DNA of 64,000 nucleotides from Talaromyces rugulosus (Eukaryota > Ascomycota > Eurotiomycetes > Eurotiales > Trichocomaceae): contig NC_049563.1 of assembly GCF_013368755.1 (NCBI RefSeq), forward strand, positions 5,394,001 through 5,458,000. The letters are read 5' to 3'. Every line of letters begins with the position of its first letter. Position 1 is the first letter of the stretch. Shown here in pieces: positions 1-9,112 of the stretch. Under the pieces are notes generated by a model, which saw only the letters and a program-made list of their open reading frames with translations, ran no database searches and had not been told where the DNA came from. The position numbers were made by a program, and so were the translations under genes.

Positions 1-805
1 TCGTCTCGCAACCAGAACGCCGAGCGAGAACCACGCCTTGGTCAGGTGCGCCAGCATCTCCTCCGCGACTCTGGTTGCGGTCTCGGCAGCGACGATGGCT
101 TGGTCCACGTCCACCTTCGCATTCGTCGCTCTGCATTTCCGCGCGAGCAGGTTCCGTAGCGAGCTAGATTGAAGCAGTCTTCCGGGATCCCCGAGTGGTA
201 TGGTTGCAAGGGCCTGCCGCGCGTGCGAAATCATGTCCTCTTGGCTCTCTACGCTCTTGTGTGAGATAATGACTAACTTCCTTCCTGGCAGCGGCGGACG
301 TACCGTGTGCGTCTGGATCCATCAATATGATCTTGTCAAGATGGTTCCAGATGCTATCTTCACCAGCACCGTTACTGGGCTCGGCATAGTGTTCTTGCTT
401 GTCGAGCAAGTCCCGCAGATGTTCCATCCGGCGCCTCAGCTGGACGTTTTCGTTCTGGGGAGTGAGATTGAGTGCCTCCTGCGCCCAGGATATTGCCCTG
501 TCAAGATACGTCTTTGCAAAATCCTCTTTTGCAGTTGCAGATGTCCGCTTAAACTTAGTGGTTTGTAGATGACTCGCGTCTTCGAATATCTGCGCTCGAG
601 TTCCCCTATCTTCGTCAGGCGTGGTGGCCAACAACACTTGCTCTGCCGCCTCGAGGGCCCGGTCAAGGTCGTAGTTCGTGCTTGTGTGAAGAAATATTGC
701 ACGGTGGATGGCGAAGAGGAGGTTCTGCGAGCCGGGATCATCCTCGACTGTTCTTGCGAAGGAGCGAAGCTGGTCTTCGTCCATTTCTTGGAGCAACGCC
801 TCCAT
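1..805 (-). CDS. TPR-like protein, partial (cut by left edge)
   Basis: The reading frame starts at the ATG ending at 805 and is predicted to be helical, with repeating A/L/R-rich pairs that look like degenerate tetratricopeptide repeats (for example around YDLDRALEAAEQVLLATT and YLDRAISWAQEALNL). The frame changes near 275: the first frame runs from 805 to about 270, then a second frame stays open to base 1 and again looks helical (VDVDQAIVAAETATRVAEEML). A 31-nt GT-AG interval could join them, but that is short for a fungal intron, so a 1-nt shift or a longer intron with another donor is equally possible. An upstream in-frame start near 1051 exists, but its N-terminal extension is low-complexity and unlikely. 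Fungal proteins of this type often end in a CHAT protease or another effector; that end lies outside the window. Function unknown. Confidence 0.5.
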
Positions 806-1393
806 TGTAGGAAGCTGTCGAAGTGAGTCAGCAGTATGAGAGGATTTAGAGAGGAGGCGCGAACGGTTTGGCCGTACGACAAGAATTGAAAACCGAAGGT
901 TCCCCCCCCAGAGTACCTCATACAGAAATAGCCAGCCTTGTGTCCTGTTTTGTGGCGCAATGTGATGTGTTGATGCCCGACATCTAAGGCGACCAGTGAA
1001 TTTTCCCAGAAGTGGTCTTGCATACAGCACCCATTCCGGGCGATCCAGCACTACTGATCTAGTTACAGTAAGACTGCGAGTACACGTCTACCTGCGGTTG
1101 AGATTGCTTGCAGACGAGCTATTTTTCATAATAGATAGGCTCAATGCCATACTAACGCAACAACTAGCCAAGTTTGACTACCTAGAAGTTCCTCCCAATA
1201 TCTTAGGCTGGTCCACTGTGTCCCACGCTGTCTGGTGCTTTCTCGCCACCCTTGATGTGCTGGTACTCGTCACCTTCTCCTCCTCCACGCCCGGGTAACA
1301 AAAAGAATGGCTCTTCGGCCTGCCAGATTTCCAGCGTCACCGCCACATCAACGCGCTGCGTGTAATGTCAGTCCCTGTACCAAGTTTGACGAG
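806..1393. other. Intergenic, 3' of tyrosinase and 5' of the TPR-like gene
   Basis: No supported gene. Short frames here overlap the tyrosinase end or are antisense to the TPR-like gene. The stretch should hold the promoter of the TPR-like gene and the terminator of the tyrosinase. Confidence 0.4.
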
Positions 1394-3430
1394 TTAGCGA
1401 TAGATGGCTCTCACATTATTGCATCGGTCGACTGCCACAAAATACATCGGGACATCCTCCGTGTCATCATACTCGAAGCGCCGCATAGCGAGTGTGGCCG
1501 GCACTTGGGCCATGGACAGCACCCCTTTTCGCTGCTGTGTCTTGCAGTTTCCACAGCTTCCCTCGGAGCCCTGGTCCAGCGAGGAGCTAAAGGTGTAGAC
1601 TCTCGCGACGAAGTTGACAGAGTTCTGCCCGTGGAATTGATCATCGACCATATGGCCGAGGAAGATGTTAATCGCATACGCCTCGCCATTCAGAGCGTAT
1701 CTGCAGATCTCACGGTTAGCCTTTTCATAAGACTTTAATATTAAGTCACGATTGTACGCACCGGTCGTATAGGACAGTGATAATATAATCTTTCCGTTGC
1801 CAGTCCGGCAAATTATCATACACCTCATGGGTTCTCACGCCGTACAGACTCCGTATCTTAGTCCTGATATCAGGATCTGCGCGGTCTTCGTCGGGCTTAT
1901 CGCCTTGAACGATGTCGTAGTCGTAGCCCAGCTTGCGCCAATATTGCACATGGTCCGAAGTGTAGAATTTGTCGGCACTATCTTTGTGGAAGGGCGCAAG
2001 GTCATTGGCCTGAACGGCTTGACTGTCTGGGTCATCAAACCATTTGTCTTTATGCAATGTCTGCCAAATAGCGGTCAAACGATCAATATTACTAGTATCG
2101 TCAGCGCCAGCGATTGTGCATTACGACGGGCACTTACCAGTGGTAAATAAAGAAGATCGGATCGAATGCTGCCATGGCCACACTACTCATATGACCAGCT
2201 CCCCAAAGGTCTGTTTCTTTCTGAGGAGGCGTGAATTGTGACCCTCCCACCCAGTTCTAGGGATCCTTAGCTACCTGTACATGCATATTCAATGGTGAGA
2301 ACGTACGTGGATGTTGTTATGAATGAACTCCAAGGACAACCAATTAATCGGCTTCTGGCCGTGACGCTCCATGTATTGCGTCGTTGCAAACGCTCCCCAG
2401 CAGTCATAGTCGTATGTCAGGAGGCGATACGTCATTTCCTGGAGCGTTGGAAGTGGTTTATATATAACCTCCTTGTTCCATTCGTGCTCGTTTAGAGCCT
2501 GGTTGGAGAACCTCCAATTCTGTTCTGCATTGGTCCAGGCAGTCTCAGGATCTCCCTGGCGGATGCCGTATTTGGTGGTCGATACGCATTTGTCCCACTG
2601 GCATTTTTGTATCAGAACGGCTTCTACCATCATAGCAGGGGAGTATGAGAGAAACTCACTGGATAGGTGTAATCCAAACCACTACCTTTGTCGTGGCCAT
2701 TCTCTCCTTTGATTTTGTACGGGTCGTCCAGCTTACCCATCTCGGTTTGAGCCTTGTACTTGTATAGAGGATTCTGTCTGGGCGCTAATTCCATGTCTTG
2801 CCGGTCGGAGTTCACAACCAGAATGTTCACATCGGGCAGCATGGCCATGATGGGCAGTCGGAGGATGCCTTCCGTAGCCTGTGGGAAGTCTGGGATGTAA
2901 TCCCCAAAACGCGCAAAGTCCCAGTAGGGCAGGCGCCATTGACCAGCCTCCTGAGTCCACGTATCCTGGAGAGCCTCCGGGATATTCTTACGGATGAAAA
3001 CCAGCATCTCGTCATATAGAGTTTGCTGGAATCGGTCGTTCAGTGACTGGCTTGGTCATGTTCCAAAAGCACAAGATCACCCACTCACCTCGAATAGCAG
3101 CATATACACCCGATGCCAGGTTGGGAATGTGAAGTCATTGTGCACGCAGTACCCCGGGATTTTATCTTTTGGTACGACATCCGGGCCATCAGGGGCCTTG
3201 ACATTGTCCCAGCTTGTCCATGGCGCAGAATGAATGCCCGCCAGACGGAAGTAGGACAGCTGGTTCTCCAAGGGGTGGCTTTGAATGGCCGCTAGAGCCT
3301 CGACAAACAGGGTCAACTGGATGCTGTTTCCTTGAACTTGCTCTTGAAACCATATGTCAATGTCTTTGCGTACCGGGGTTCGACCATCTGGAGCTTTGGT
3401 ATTGATCCCGGTGATCGGTTGGAAATCCAT
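1394..3430 (-). CDS. Tyrosinase (polyphenol oxidase), 6 exons, 584 aa
   Basis: This is a type-3 binuclear copper enzyme that hydroxylates monophenols and oxidises o-diphenols to quinones, giving melanin-type pigments. Exons (minus strand) are 3089-3430, 2660-3025, 2307-2597, 2138-2256, 1762-2091 and 1394-1700; all introns are GT-AG, 50-62 nt, and the lengths sum to 585 codons. CuA ligands are His67, His97 and His106 (HNDFTFPTWHRVYM), with Cys95 two residues before His97, as in the Cys-His thioether of fungal tyrosinases. CuB ligands are His329 and His333 (FIHNNIH) and His372 in DPIFFIYHCNIDR, a motif that appears only after splicing across the 2136-2092 intron. A C-terminal region with YALNGEAYAINIFLG and a CxxC pair (CGNC) matches the tyrosinase C-terminal lid that keeps the enzyme latent. 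No signal peptide is seen, so it is probably cytosolic. It is divergent from the gene starting at 3891. Confidence 0.93.
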
Positions 3431-3890
3431 TCTGATGTAGATTAAGACAGGCGTGTGCTTGGTGAGATTGATGCGATGTCTAGGTGAAACGAAGGCCTAA
3501 ATAGAGAATCCATTCTTCCAAGCAGACATAACATGTTTGGCCTTGAATATCATGAGTCGTAAGGCACTGTCTATGTAGACAGTGATGCGGCCTATGCGAT
3601 CATGTGTGGAACAGAAAGGTGCATGAACTTCTCTTCTCATCGATTTGCATGCATATGCGAGCGTATGCAGGCAGGCAGGCGCGGTTGCAGGAAGGAGCTA
3701 GCCGCCGATTGGAAGCCTCGGGAGTTAGGCATCGCTGCTCATACATAATCCATCCCGCATTCTATGCAACAGATATACGTTGGCCTACTCCCTTCGATAG
3801 CTGCGCAACAGACAATCCCATATAACACGCCCGCCCGGGAAATCTTTATTCCCTATCGTCGATCAGGGTCTACCTGCTGATGAATTCAGG
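3431..3890. promoter_or_regulatory. Shared divergent promoter region
   Basis: This 460-bp gap separates two divergent starts, the tyrosinase (minus) and the nucleoside-phosphorylase-fold gene (plus). It contains a repeated GCAGGCAGGCAGG-type run near 3666-3680 and no convincing ORF. No clear TATA box was assigned. Confidence 0.35.
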
Positions 3891-5534
3891 ATGCCGCCGT
3901 TCAGCGAGTACACCATCGGCTGGATCTCAGCCCTGCCATTGGAGATGGCCGCTGCCATGGCCGTGCTCGACGAAGACCATGGCAGACCCAATCAGCAGCC
4001 TGCGAGAGACAAGAATAACTATATGCTGGGCCGAATCGGCCAGCACAACGTGGTGATCGCCTGTCTTCCTGCCGGGGTGTACGGGACAACCTCCGCGGCA
4101 GTGGTTGCGATGGATATGGTCGCCACATTTACACATTTACGCTTTAGTCTGATGGTGGGTATCGGCGGGGGAGTCCCCTCCATACAGTATGATATCCGGC
4201 TCGGGGATGTGGTAGTGGGTAGGCCGCAGGGAACAGCAGGGGGGGTGATTCAGTATGACAGGGGCAAAACAACTCCAGGCGGACATCTGAACCTCTCCGG
4301 CTCACTCAATAAACCCCACCCAGTGCTGCTGACAGCAGTTTCGGGCCTACACGCCTTGCATATGAAGGAGGGCAACCGCATACCGCAGATCCTCGCGGAA
4401 ATGGCGGCCAGCCAGTCCCAGATGGACGCCACTTTCTTCAGCCCGGGCCAGGAGCACGACCATCTGTATGCAGCCGAATATGCACATCCCGGTAGCAATA
4501 GTACGTGCGAGCACTGCGACAAGGAACAGCTCGTACAGCGGCCTGAGCGCAAGGACTCTCAGCCAGCCGTGTTCTACGGCACCATTGCGTCTGGGAATCA
4601 AGTCATGAAGGATGGCGTCACCCGCGATCGACTCGGCCGCCAACTGGACGTCATTTGTTTCGAGATGGAGGCTGCGGGCTTGATGGATCACTTTCCCTGC
4701 CTCGTGATTCGAGGAATTTGTGATTACGCAGACTCGCATAAGAATAAAGCCTGGCAGGGGTACGCCGCAGCGACGGCGGCCGCCTATGCAAAAGAACTCC
4801 TCTGTATACTGCCAACGACCGACATACCCCCAGTTCCGCGTCTCTTCCCAAAGGCCGCTGATCAGCTTTCCCACCCATCCTTCCTCGCGACCAGGGATTG
4901 GTATGAGCGAGACGAAATTCAGCTGGCGAGTTTGGTACCCAACATCAAATACCCCAACCAAGACGCTCTTGTAGCGACGTCGGTGAAAAGAGAAGAGGAC
5001 GTGTCGATCTGTGTGGACCAGGCTCTGAATGAGTACTTCCCCGTCAAACCGACTCCTACTGACACCAGCATTGTGCATCTGCTTTCGCGGGTTTTTGCCC
5101 TGCCTGACAGTCAGCCCGCCGCGAGCCATTGGCGCGTCCAGGCCACTGAGTCGCGGACATACATGCTTCGACAGCCACGGACGATCTTCAAACAGATATG
5201 TGCTCATTCTGACGTCCGGGAATGGCTCGAGGAGTCTTTTATGGAATCACAACCGGCCTATTTCATTGTTGGCTACCGCACCGCATTAAATGCAAAACTG
5301 ACCTGGGAGGATGACGATACCAATCCTCGTTATATTTCTGGCGAGCGTATCTATGCAATTTGTTACCGCCAAATCAGCTTCCGGTTCCTCAAGGGGGCGG
5401 AGAGTGCATTTCTTGCCGCAAGCAACTACTGGAATCTCTTCTCTGATGGACGTGGTGCCGGTAGTAATGAAGATTTCCTTAATGTAGATATTCCAGACGA
5501 CGATGGCGATGAGAATTGGGGGATGTTGGTATGA
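3891..5534 (+). CDS. Nucleoside phosphorylase-fold (PNP/UDP) protein with unassigned C-terminal half, 547 aa
   Basis: Single exon starting at an ATG. Residues about 7-310 match the PNP_UDP family as found at the N-terminus of fungal NLR-like proteins: the opening YTIGWISALPLEMAAA, the glycine-rich loop MVGIGGGVP, the substrate-side FEMEAAGL and the C-terminal RGICDYADSHKNKAWQGYAA. These key residues are present, so cleavage of N-glycosidic bonds in nucleosides or nucleotides is plausible. No NACHT or NB-ARC P-loop follows; instead residues about 320-547 form a region I cannot assign, with a conserved-looking strand segment (QPAYFIVGYRTALNAKL) and an acidic tail. In fungal NLR architectures this domain serves as effector or sensor. 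It is convergent with the caspase-like gene, 191 bp apart. No signal peptide or membrane segment is seen. The domain call is firm; a role in cell death or allorecognition is inference. Confidence 0.85.
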   Translation: MPPFSEYTIGWISALPLEMAAAMAVLDEDHGRPNQQPARDKNNYMLGRIGQHNVVIACLPAGVYGTTSAAVVAMDMVATFTHLRFSLMVGIGGGVPSIQYDIRLGDVVVGRPQGTAGGVIQYDRGKTTPGGHLNLSGSLNKPHPVLLTAVSGLHALHMKEGNRIPQILAEMAASQSQMDATFFSPGQEHDHLYAAEYAHPGSNSTCEHCDKEQLVQRPERKDSQPAVFYGTIASGNQVMKDGVTRDRLGRQLDVICFEMEAAGLMDHFPCLVIRGICDYADSHKNKAWQGYAAATAAAYAKELLCILPTTDIPPVPRLFPKAADQLSHPSFLATRDWYERDEIQLASLVPNIKYPNQDALVATSVKREEDVSICVDQALNEYFPVKPTPTDTSIVHLLSRVFALPDSQPAASHWRVQATESRTYMLRQPRTIFKQICAHSDVREWLEESFMESQPAYFIVGYRTALNAKLTWEDDDTNPRYISGERIYAICYRQISFRFLKGAESAFLAASNYWNLFSDGRGAGSNEDFLNVDIPDDDGDENWGMLV

Positions 5535-5725
5535 GCAATATCAATGCACGAAGAGTCAAGAAATACGGACATCTCTCTCTGTCTCTGGACTGATATCGGC
5601 TTTTACGATGCTACATCTACACTTTGGTACGATCAAACCGCATCGATGAAGGAAGTAACATTCTCATACTACTAATAATCTCACTATAAATATTGTTGTC
5701 TAACCAAGGCCTAATGGCCATAAGG

Positions 5726-7690
5726 CTACCCAGAAGGAGACGGGATATTTCTTGTGGTCGTAACCGAGACCTGGGCTGTTTGCCATTTTGCATCAACAGG
5801 GCGAAGCCTTCCTGCTCGTGACCCGTCACTCCCACCGCGTAGGATCGTCTGGAACTCTTCATTAAAGTCTTCCTGCTTTGCAGCGCCTCCTCTTACGGCA
5901 TGCTCTGTCGCGAGAGTTCTGAAGGAGGAAGGTTTATCTGTCACAATCACTTTGAAAATGTCAGTTATTTCGGTTACGTCCCCATCAGTATCAAGGATCT
6001 TCATTTCGATGGACAACTCGTCGCTGCTCTTTTCTGGCTCCACGGCCAGAGACCCATCGCTCTGGTAGCTGTCGTCTGGAACGCAGAGAGTCACCGTTCT
6101 ATCCGCCCTCAGATTGAGCACGCTAAAGTAGAGCGTGTCCCGGATGTTCTGCCTGTTGCGGTCATCGTCTGTGCCGGGGATCAGGCGCCGCAAATTCTTA
6201 AACTGCAATTCTATACTGCCTCCGTGGCACACTGTGGTGGCATTCTTCACCTCCCGAAATTCGAACTGGCCCTGGAGGTCGGCCTTGGTGTTGTGGGCGT
6301 GCAGAACCCTCGAGTAGTGCGCGAGGGTCTTGAGAAATCCGTGAATTTTGGACACCGTTGGTGTTGACGCTCCCGGTACGTAGACCGGGGAGTTTGGCAA
6401 ATGCGTACCAGAGGCGTCCTTGATTTCGTGCTGGCCCTCATCATTAGGACGAATCTCGTAGGCGGCCCCGAGGTAGTCGACTCCGTGGAGTTTCACCCCG
6501 ATAGCGGGTTCTTTAATCAACTGCTGGCGGAGGTAGTCGTTCTCTACAAGTACATGGAGAGGTGTTCCGTATACGGGAGAGACCAGAGACACTGGACAAC
6601 CGCGGTCCACGTTGCCTGAATCGGCAGCAGCCAATGGTCCCGATGCTTTGATTGCCTCCACCCGGTCGATGGTGATGGTCGTAATCGGTTTTGTCAGCTG
6701 CAATGCGCCACGGGGGTAGATGGCCCATTTCTCCCCGTCCTTGACACCGTGTATCTCCCCGTGGTCAATGTAGACCCTCCCGGAATCTGCGCTCGTGACG
6801 ATCGCCTGGCGAGTACTCGAATGGCTGTCGTGGGAAAACACGTCGCGGTCCTCGATGCCAAACAGCTTCGGGTTCTGCGTTGCTGATTTCATTCCAATGC
6901 GGGCACAGATATCCCAAAAGAGTGACTTATAGGTCAGCGACTGACCGTTTTGCCTCAGCGTCTCGAGGCTAGAAAGCATCGTCAGAGTCAGGGCGCCGTT
7001 CTTCTTGTAGTCACTGTCGTAACATTCCTTGGCCAGTTGGTGCGGTTGACACGCCGCTAGAAGAGTGTAGTTGCGCACCCTCGTCCAGTATGATGATCTA
7101 GCGGACCCAGCGCGATTTTCGACTCCAGTGTCTTCCTCCTCATCTGGCTCCTCCTCCCCCGGCTGGGGATCCGCAGGCAGAATACGGTCGATCTGACGAA
7201 CATTCTGGTGGTTAGCTCGGTCTCCACCTCCAGAGTGACAGCAATCGAGCACTGCGAAAAGCTGTGCCCCGGCACTTGCCAGGCCATCAAAGTAGCGACC
7301 AAGCTCGTAGTCCTTCATATGGCGCGCGCCGTGCAAAACCAGCGACTCAAAATAATTGTCCGACCCCCTCAGCGGATGCTCCCTGTCCTGGCTCCGCAAC
7401 TGGCGACCCCCATGGCCGGAGTAGTGAAAGTAGACAAAGTCCCTGGGCGTGGCCCGTTCCTGGACGTGCTTGATCAAACCTACGATGTTGTCGTAGGTGG
7501 GCAGCGTGTCGCCTTTGAGATCCTCTACGGTAATTTTCAAGATTTCTAGGCGGGAGGCGTCGATGCTGTCTTTGAGAACTTTCTCGACGTTTTCAATGTC
7601 TCTAACGGAGCCCTCCAACCACTTAAATTCCGCGTAGGCGTTGATGCCGATTAAAATGGCCCAGACTTTAGGATTTGATGTGTCAGTCAT
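5726..7690 (-). CDS. Caspase-like peptidase C14 family protein, 654 aa
   Basis: Intronless. I chose the ATG ending at 7690 because the C14 domain begins right after it (KVWAILIGINAY); the longer frame to 7825 adds a non-conserved leader. The caspase fold covers residues about 8-290, with catalytic His93 in HYSGHGG and the catalytic Cys151 in LDCCHSGGG, the metacaspase-type dyad. An acidic linker at about 180-200 (GEEEPDEEED) sits where metacaspases are processed between large and small subunits. Residues about 310-654 are unassigned and look beta-rich. There is no N-terminal proline-rich or zinc-finger prodomain of the type I metacaspase kind. It lies tail-to-tail with the PNP-fold gene. Likely an intracellular Arg/Lys-specific or related protease; substrate unknown. 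Confidence 0.85.
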   Translation of the reverse strand: MTDTSNPKVWAILIGINAYAEFKWLEGSVRDIENVEKVLKDSIDASRLEILKITVEDLKGDTLPTYDNIVGLIKHVQERATPRDFVYFHYSGHGGRQLRSQDREHPLRGSDNYFESLVLHGARHMKDYELGRYFDGLASAGAQLFAVLDCCHSGGGDRANHQNVRQIDRILPADPQPGEEEPDEEEDTGVENRAGSARSSYWTRVRNYTLLAACQPHQLAKECYDSDYKKNGALTLTMLSSLETLRQNGQSLTYKSLFWDICARIGMKSATQNPKLFGIEDRDVFSHDSHSSTRQAIVTSADSGRVYIDHGEIHGVKDGEKWAIYPRGALQLTKPITTITIDRVEAIKASGPLAAADSGNVDRGCPVSLVSPVYGTPLHVLVENDYLRQQLIKEPAIGVKLHGVDYLGAAYEIRPNDEGQHEIKDASGTHLPNSPVYVPGASTPTVSKIHGFLKTLAHYSRVLHAHNTKADLQGQFEFREVKNATTVCHGGSIELQFKNLRRLIPGTDDDRNRQNIRDTLYFSVLNLRADRTVTLCVPDDSYQSDGSLAVEPEKSSDELSIEMKILDTDGDVTEITDIFKVIVTDKPSSFRTLATEHAVRGGAAKQEDFNEEFQTILRGGSDGSRAGRLRPVDAKWQTAQVSVTTTRNIPSPSG

Positions 7691-9112
7691 GATCGGTTGT
7701 TTAAATAGTGAATTTGGACAAGACAAATAATGAACAAGGGCAGATAAGATTGGTGGTGTCTGATGGGACCTGTTTACACGGGACCAGCGTCTGTATCCCA
7801 ACTTATACCTGAGATATACATACACAGTGTATCACTCGACCACCAATAGGCCGAACCTTCAACTAGTTGGGCACCCATCAGCTGTTCGCCTCACTGTATG
7901 GAGGACAGTTTCATTGGCATCAAGACGATGCGGGCGAGTCACTGCATTGCCCTTGGAAATTATCCCGATGGTGTCTGGTGGACGAATCATATCTCACTAC
8001 AAGGACTTCTATGAAACTATAAAACAGATCCATTATAGTAGGTCAATCAAGTGAATCAATCGCAAACCTAATTTTGGAACCTACAGAGGAGCACAATCCA
8101 CCAAGAATACCAAAATTAAGATCTGCACAAAAAGACCCTAGACCCTAAACACCCATGCAGAGCAATGCCTTTTAGCAACTTTCTTGGACGAGTCCGATGT
8201 TACCCATGTCAGAACACTCGTACAAGACACTTGCACTTGAAAAAGAGGAGAATAGAGGGGGGTACACAAGCTTATGTGGAACATAGATGCCATTATGCCA
8301 TGCAATGGGTACTATCCGAAGCAACAGTAAGGAGCCCTTTATGTCGAATTACTACTGCGGGGGATCTGCAGGCCTCAGTAGTCTGGATCAGGCTTTCCGA
8401 GCCTAGTACTCTACAGTCTTGGTTTGTGAGCCTATATTAATGTTTTTTTTTTTAAAAAAAAAGCTATTATTTAGAATATATATATATATATATATATTTA
8501 ATTCTACGTATACAGATTTAATTAAAAGATATTAGGAAGAAAAAGATCTAGAAGATTAAGTATACAGCAATAGAAGACTCGTAAATTTTAATAATATTAT
8601 ACTCTGTATTTATATATAAGATTATTCCTTTCGTTAAATAGTATAAATAATATAATTTCTAAATAATATAATTTATATAGGCAGATTTTACTGAACCTTG
8701 ATTTTATAGCATCTAATTAAGATGAGCTACGCAGATAGCTAAATACAAAATACCTCTTTCTAGCCGCCCCCTGCTGCTCCTTAGGGCAGCAAGCCGCACA
8801 AACTAGATAGGGACAGGCAGTTCCTATCTCGCACGATGTTATATATGTGGTCTATGTAGGCTTTCAATGTTATTAACGGTCATGATCAGAGCATTGTGAG
8901 TCTCTAGCACATATTCATTTTCCATATACAACAGATTCTAGGAAATTAAATATCGCATATAAACAATAAATCCAATTATATATCCTCTGTATCACGCATA
9001 ATATTCATGCGTTGGTATCAATCCACCGAAAACTCCCAAGGCAGTCGTCAAACATGATATACACAAGAAAAAGAAAAGAAAAAACGACCAATATGTACGG
9101 CGTTTTCATATA
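7691..9112. other. Intergenic with AT-rich island
   Basis: No supported gene over 1.4 kb. Bases about 8440-8720 are strongly AT-rich, with long T/A runs, and may be a RIP-degraded repeat. A small hairpin (TGCTGC/GCAGCA arms) lies near 8770-8792. The promoter of the caspase-like gene is at the left side. Confidence 0.4.
8476..8497. repeat. (AT)n microsatellite
   Basis: Uninterrupted TA dinucleotide run inside the AT-rich island. Confidence 0.9.

Noticed and set aside
1746..2160. Apparent loss of the third CuB histidine in the tyrosinase
   Set aside because: The His-containing DPIFFIYHC motif is split by an intron (2092-2137) and is complete after splicing.
4347..5207. 286-codon open frame on the minus strand
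   Set aside because: It lies wholly antisense to the PNP-fold gene, whose domain motifs are clear; no domain character of its own.
7827..8440. 75- and 91-codon plus-strand frames
   Set aside because: No domain, no conserved look, adjacent to an AT-rich decayed island.
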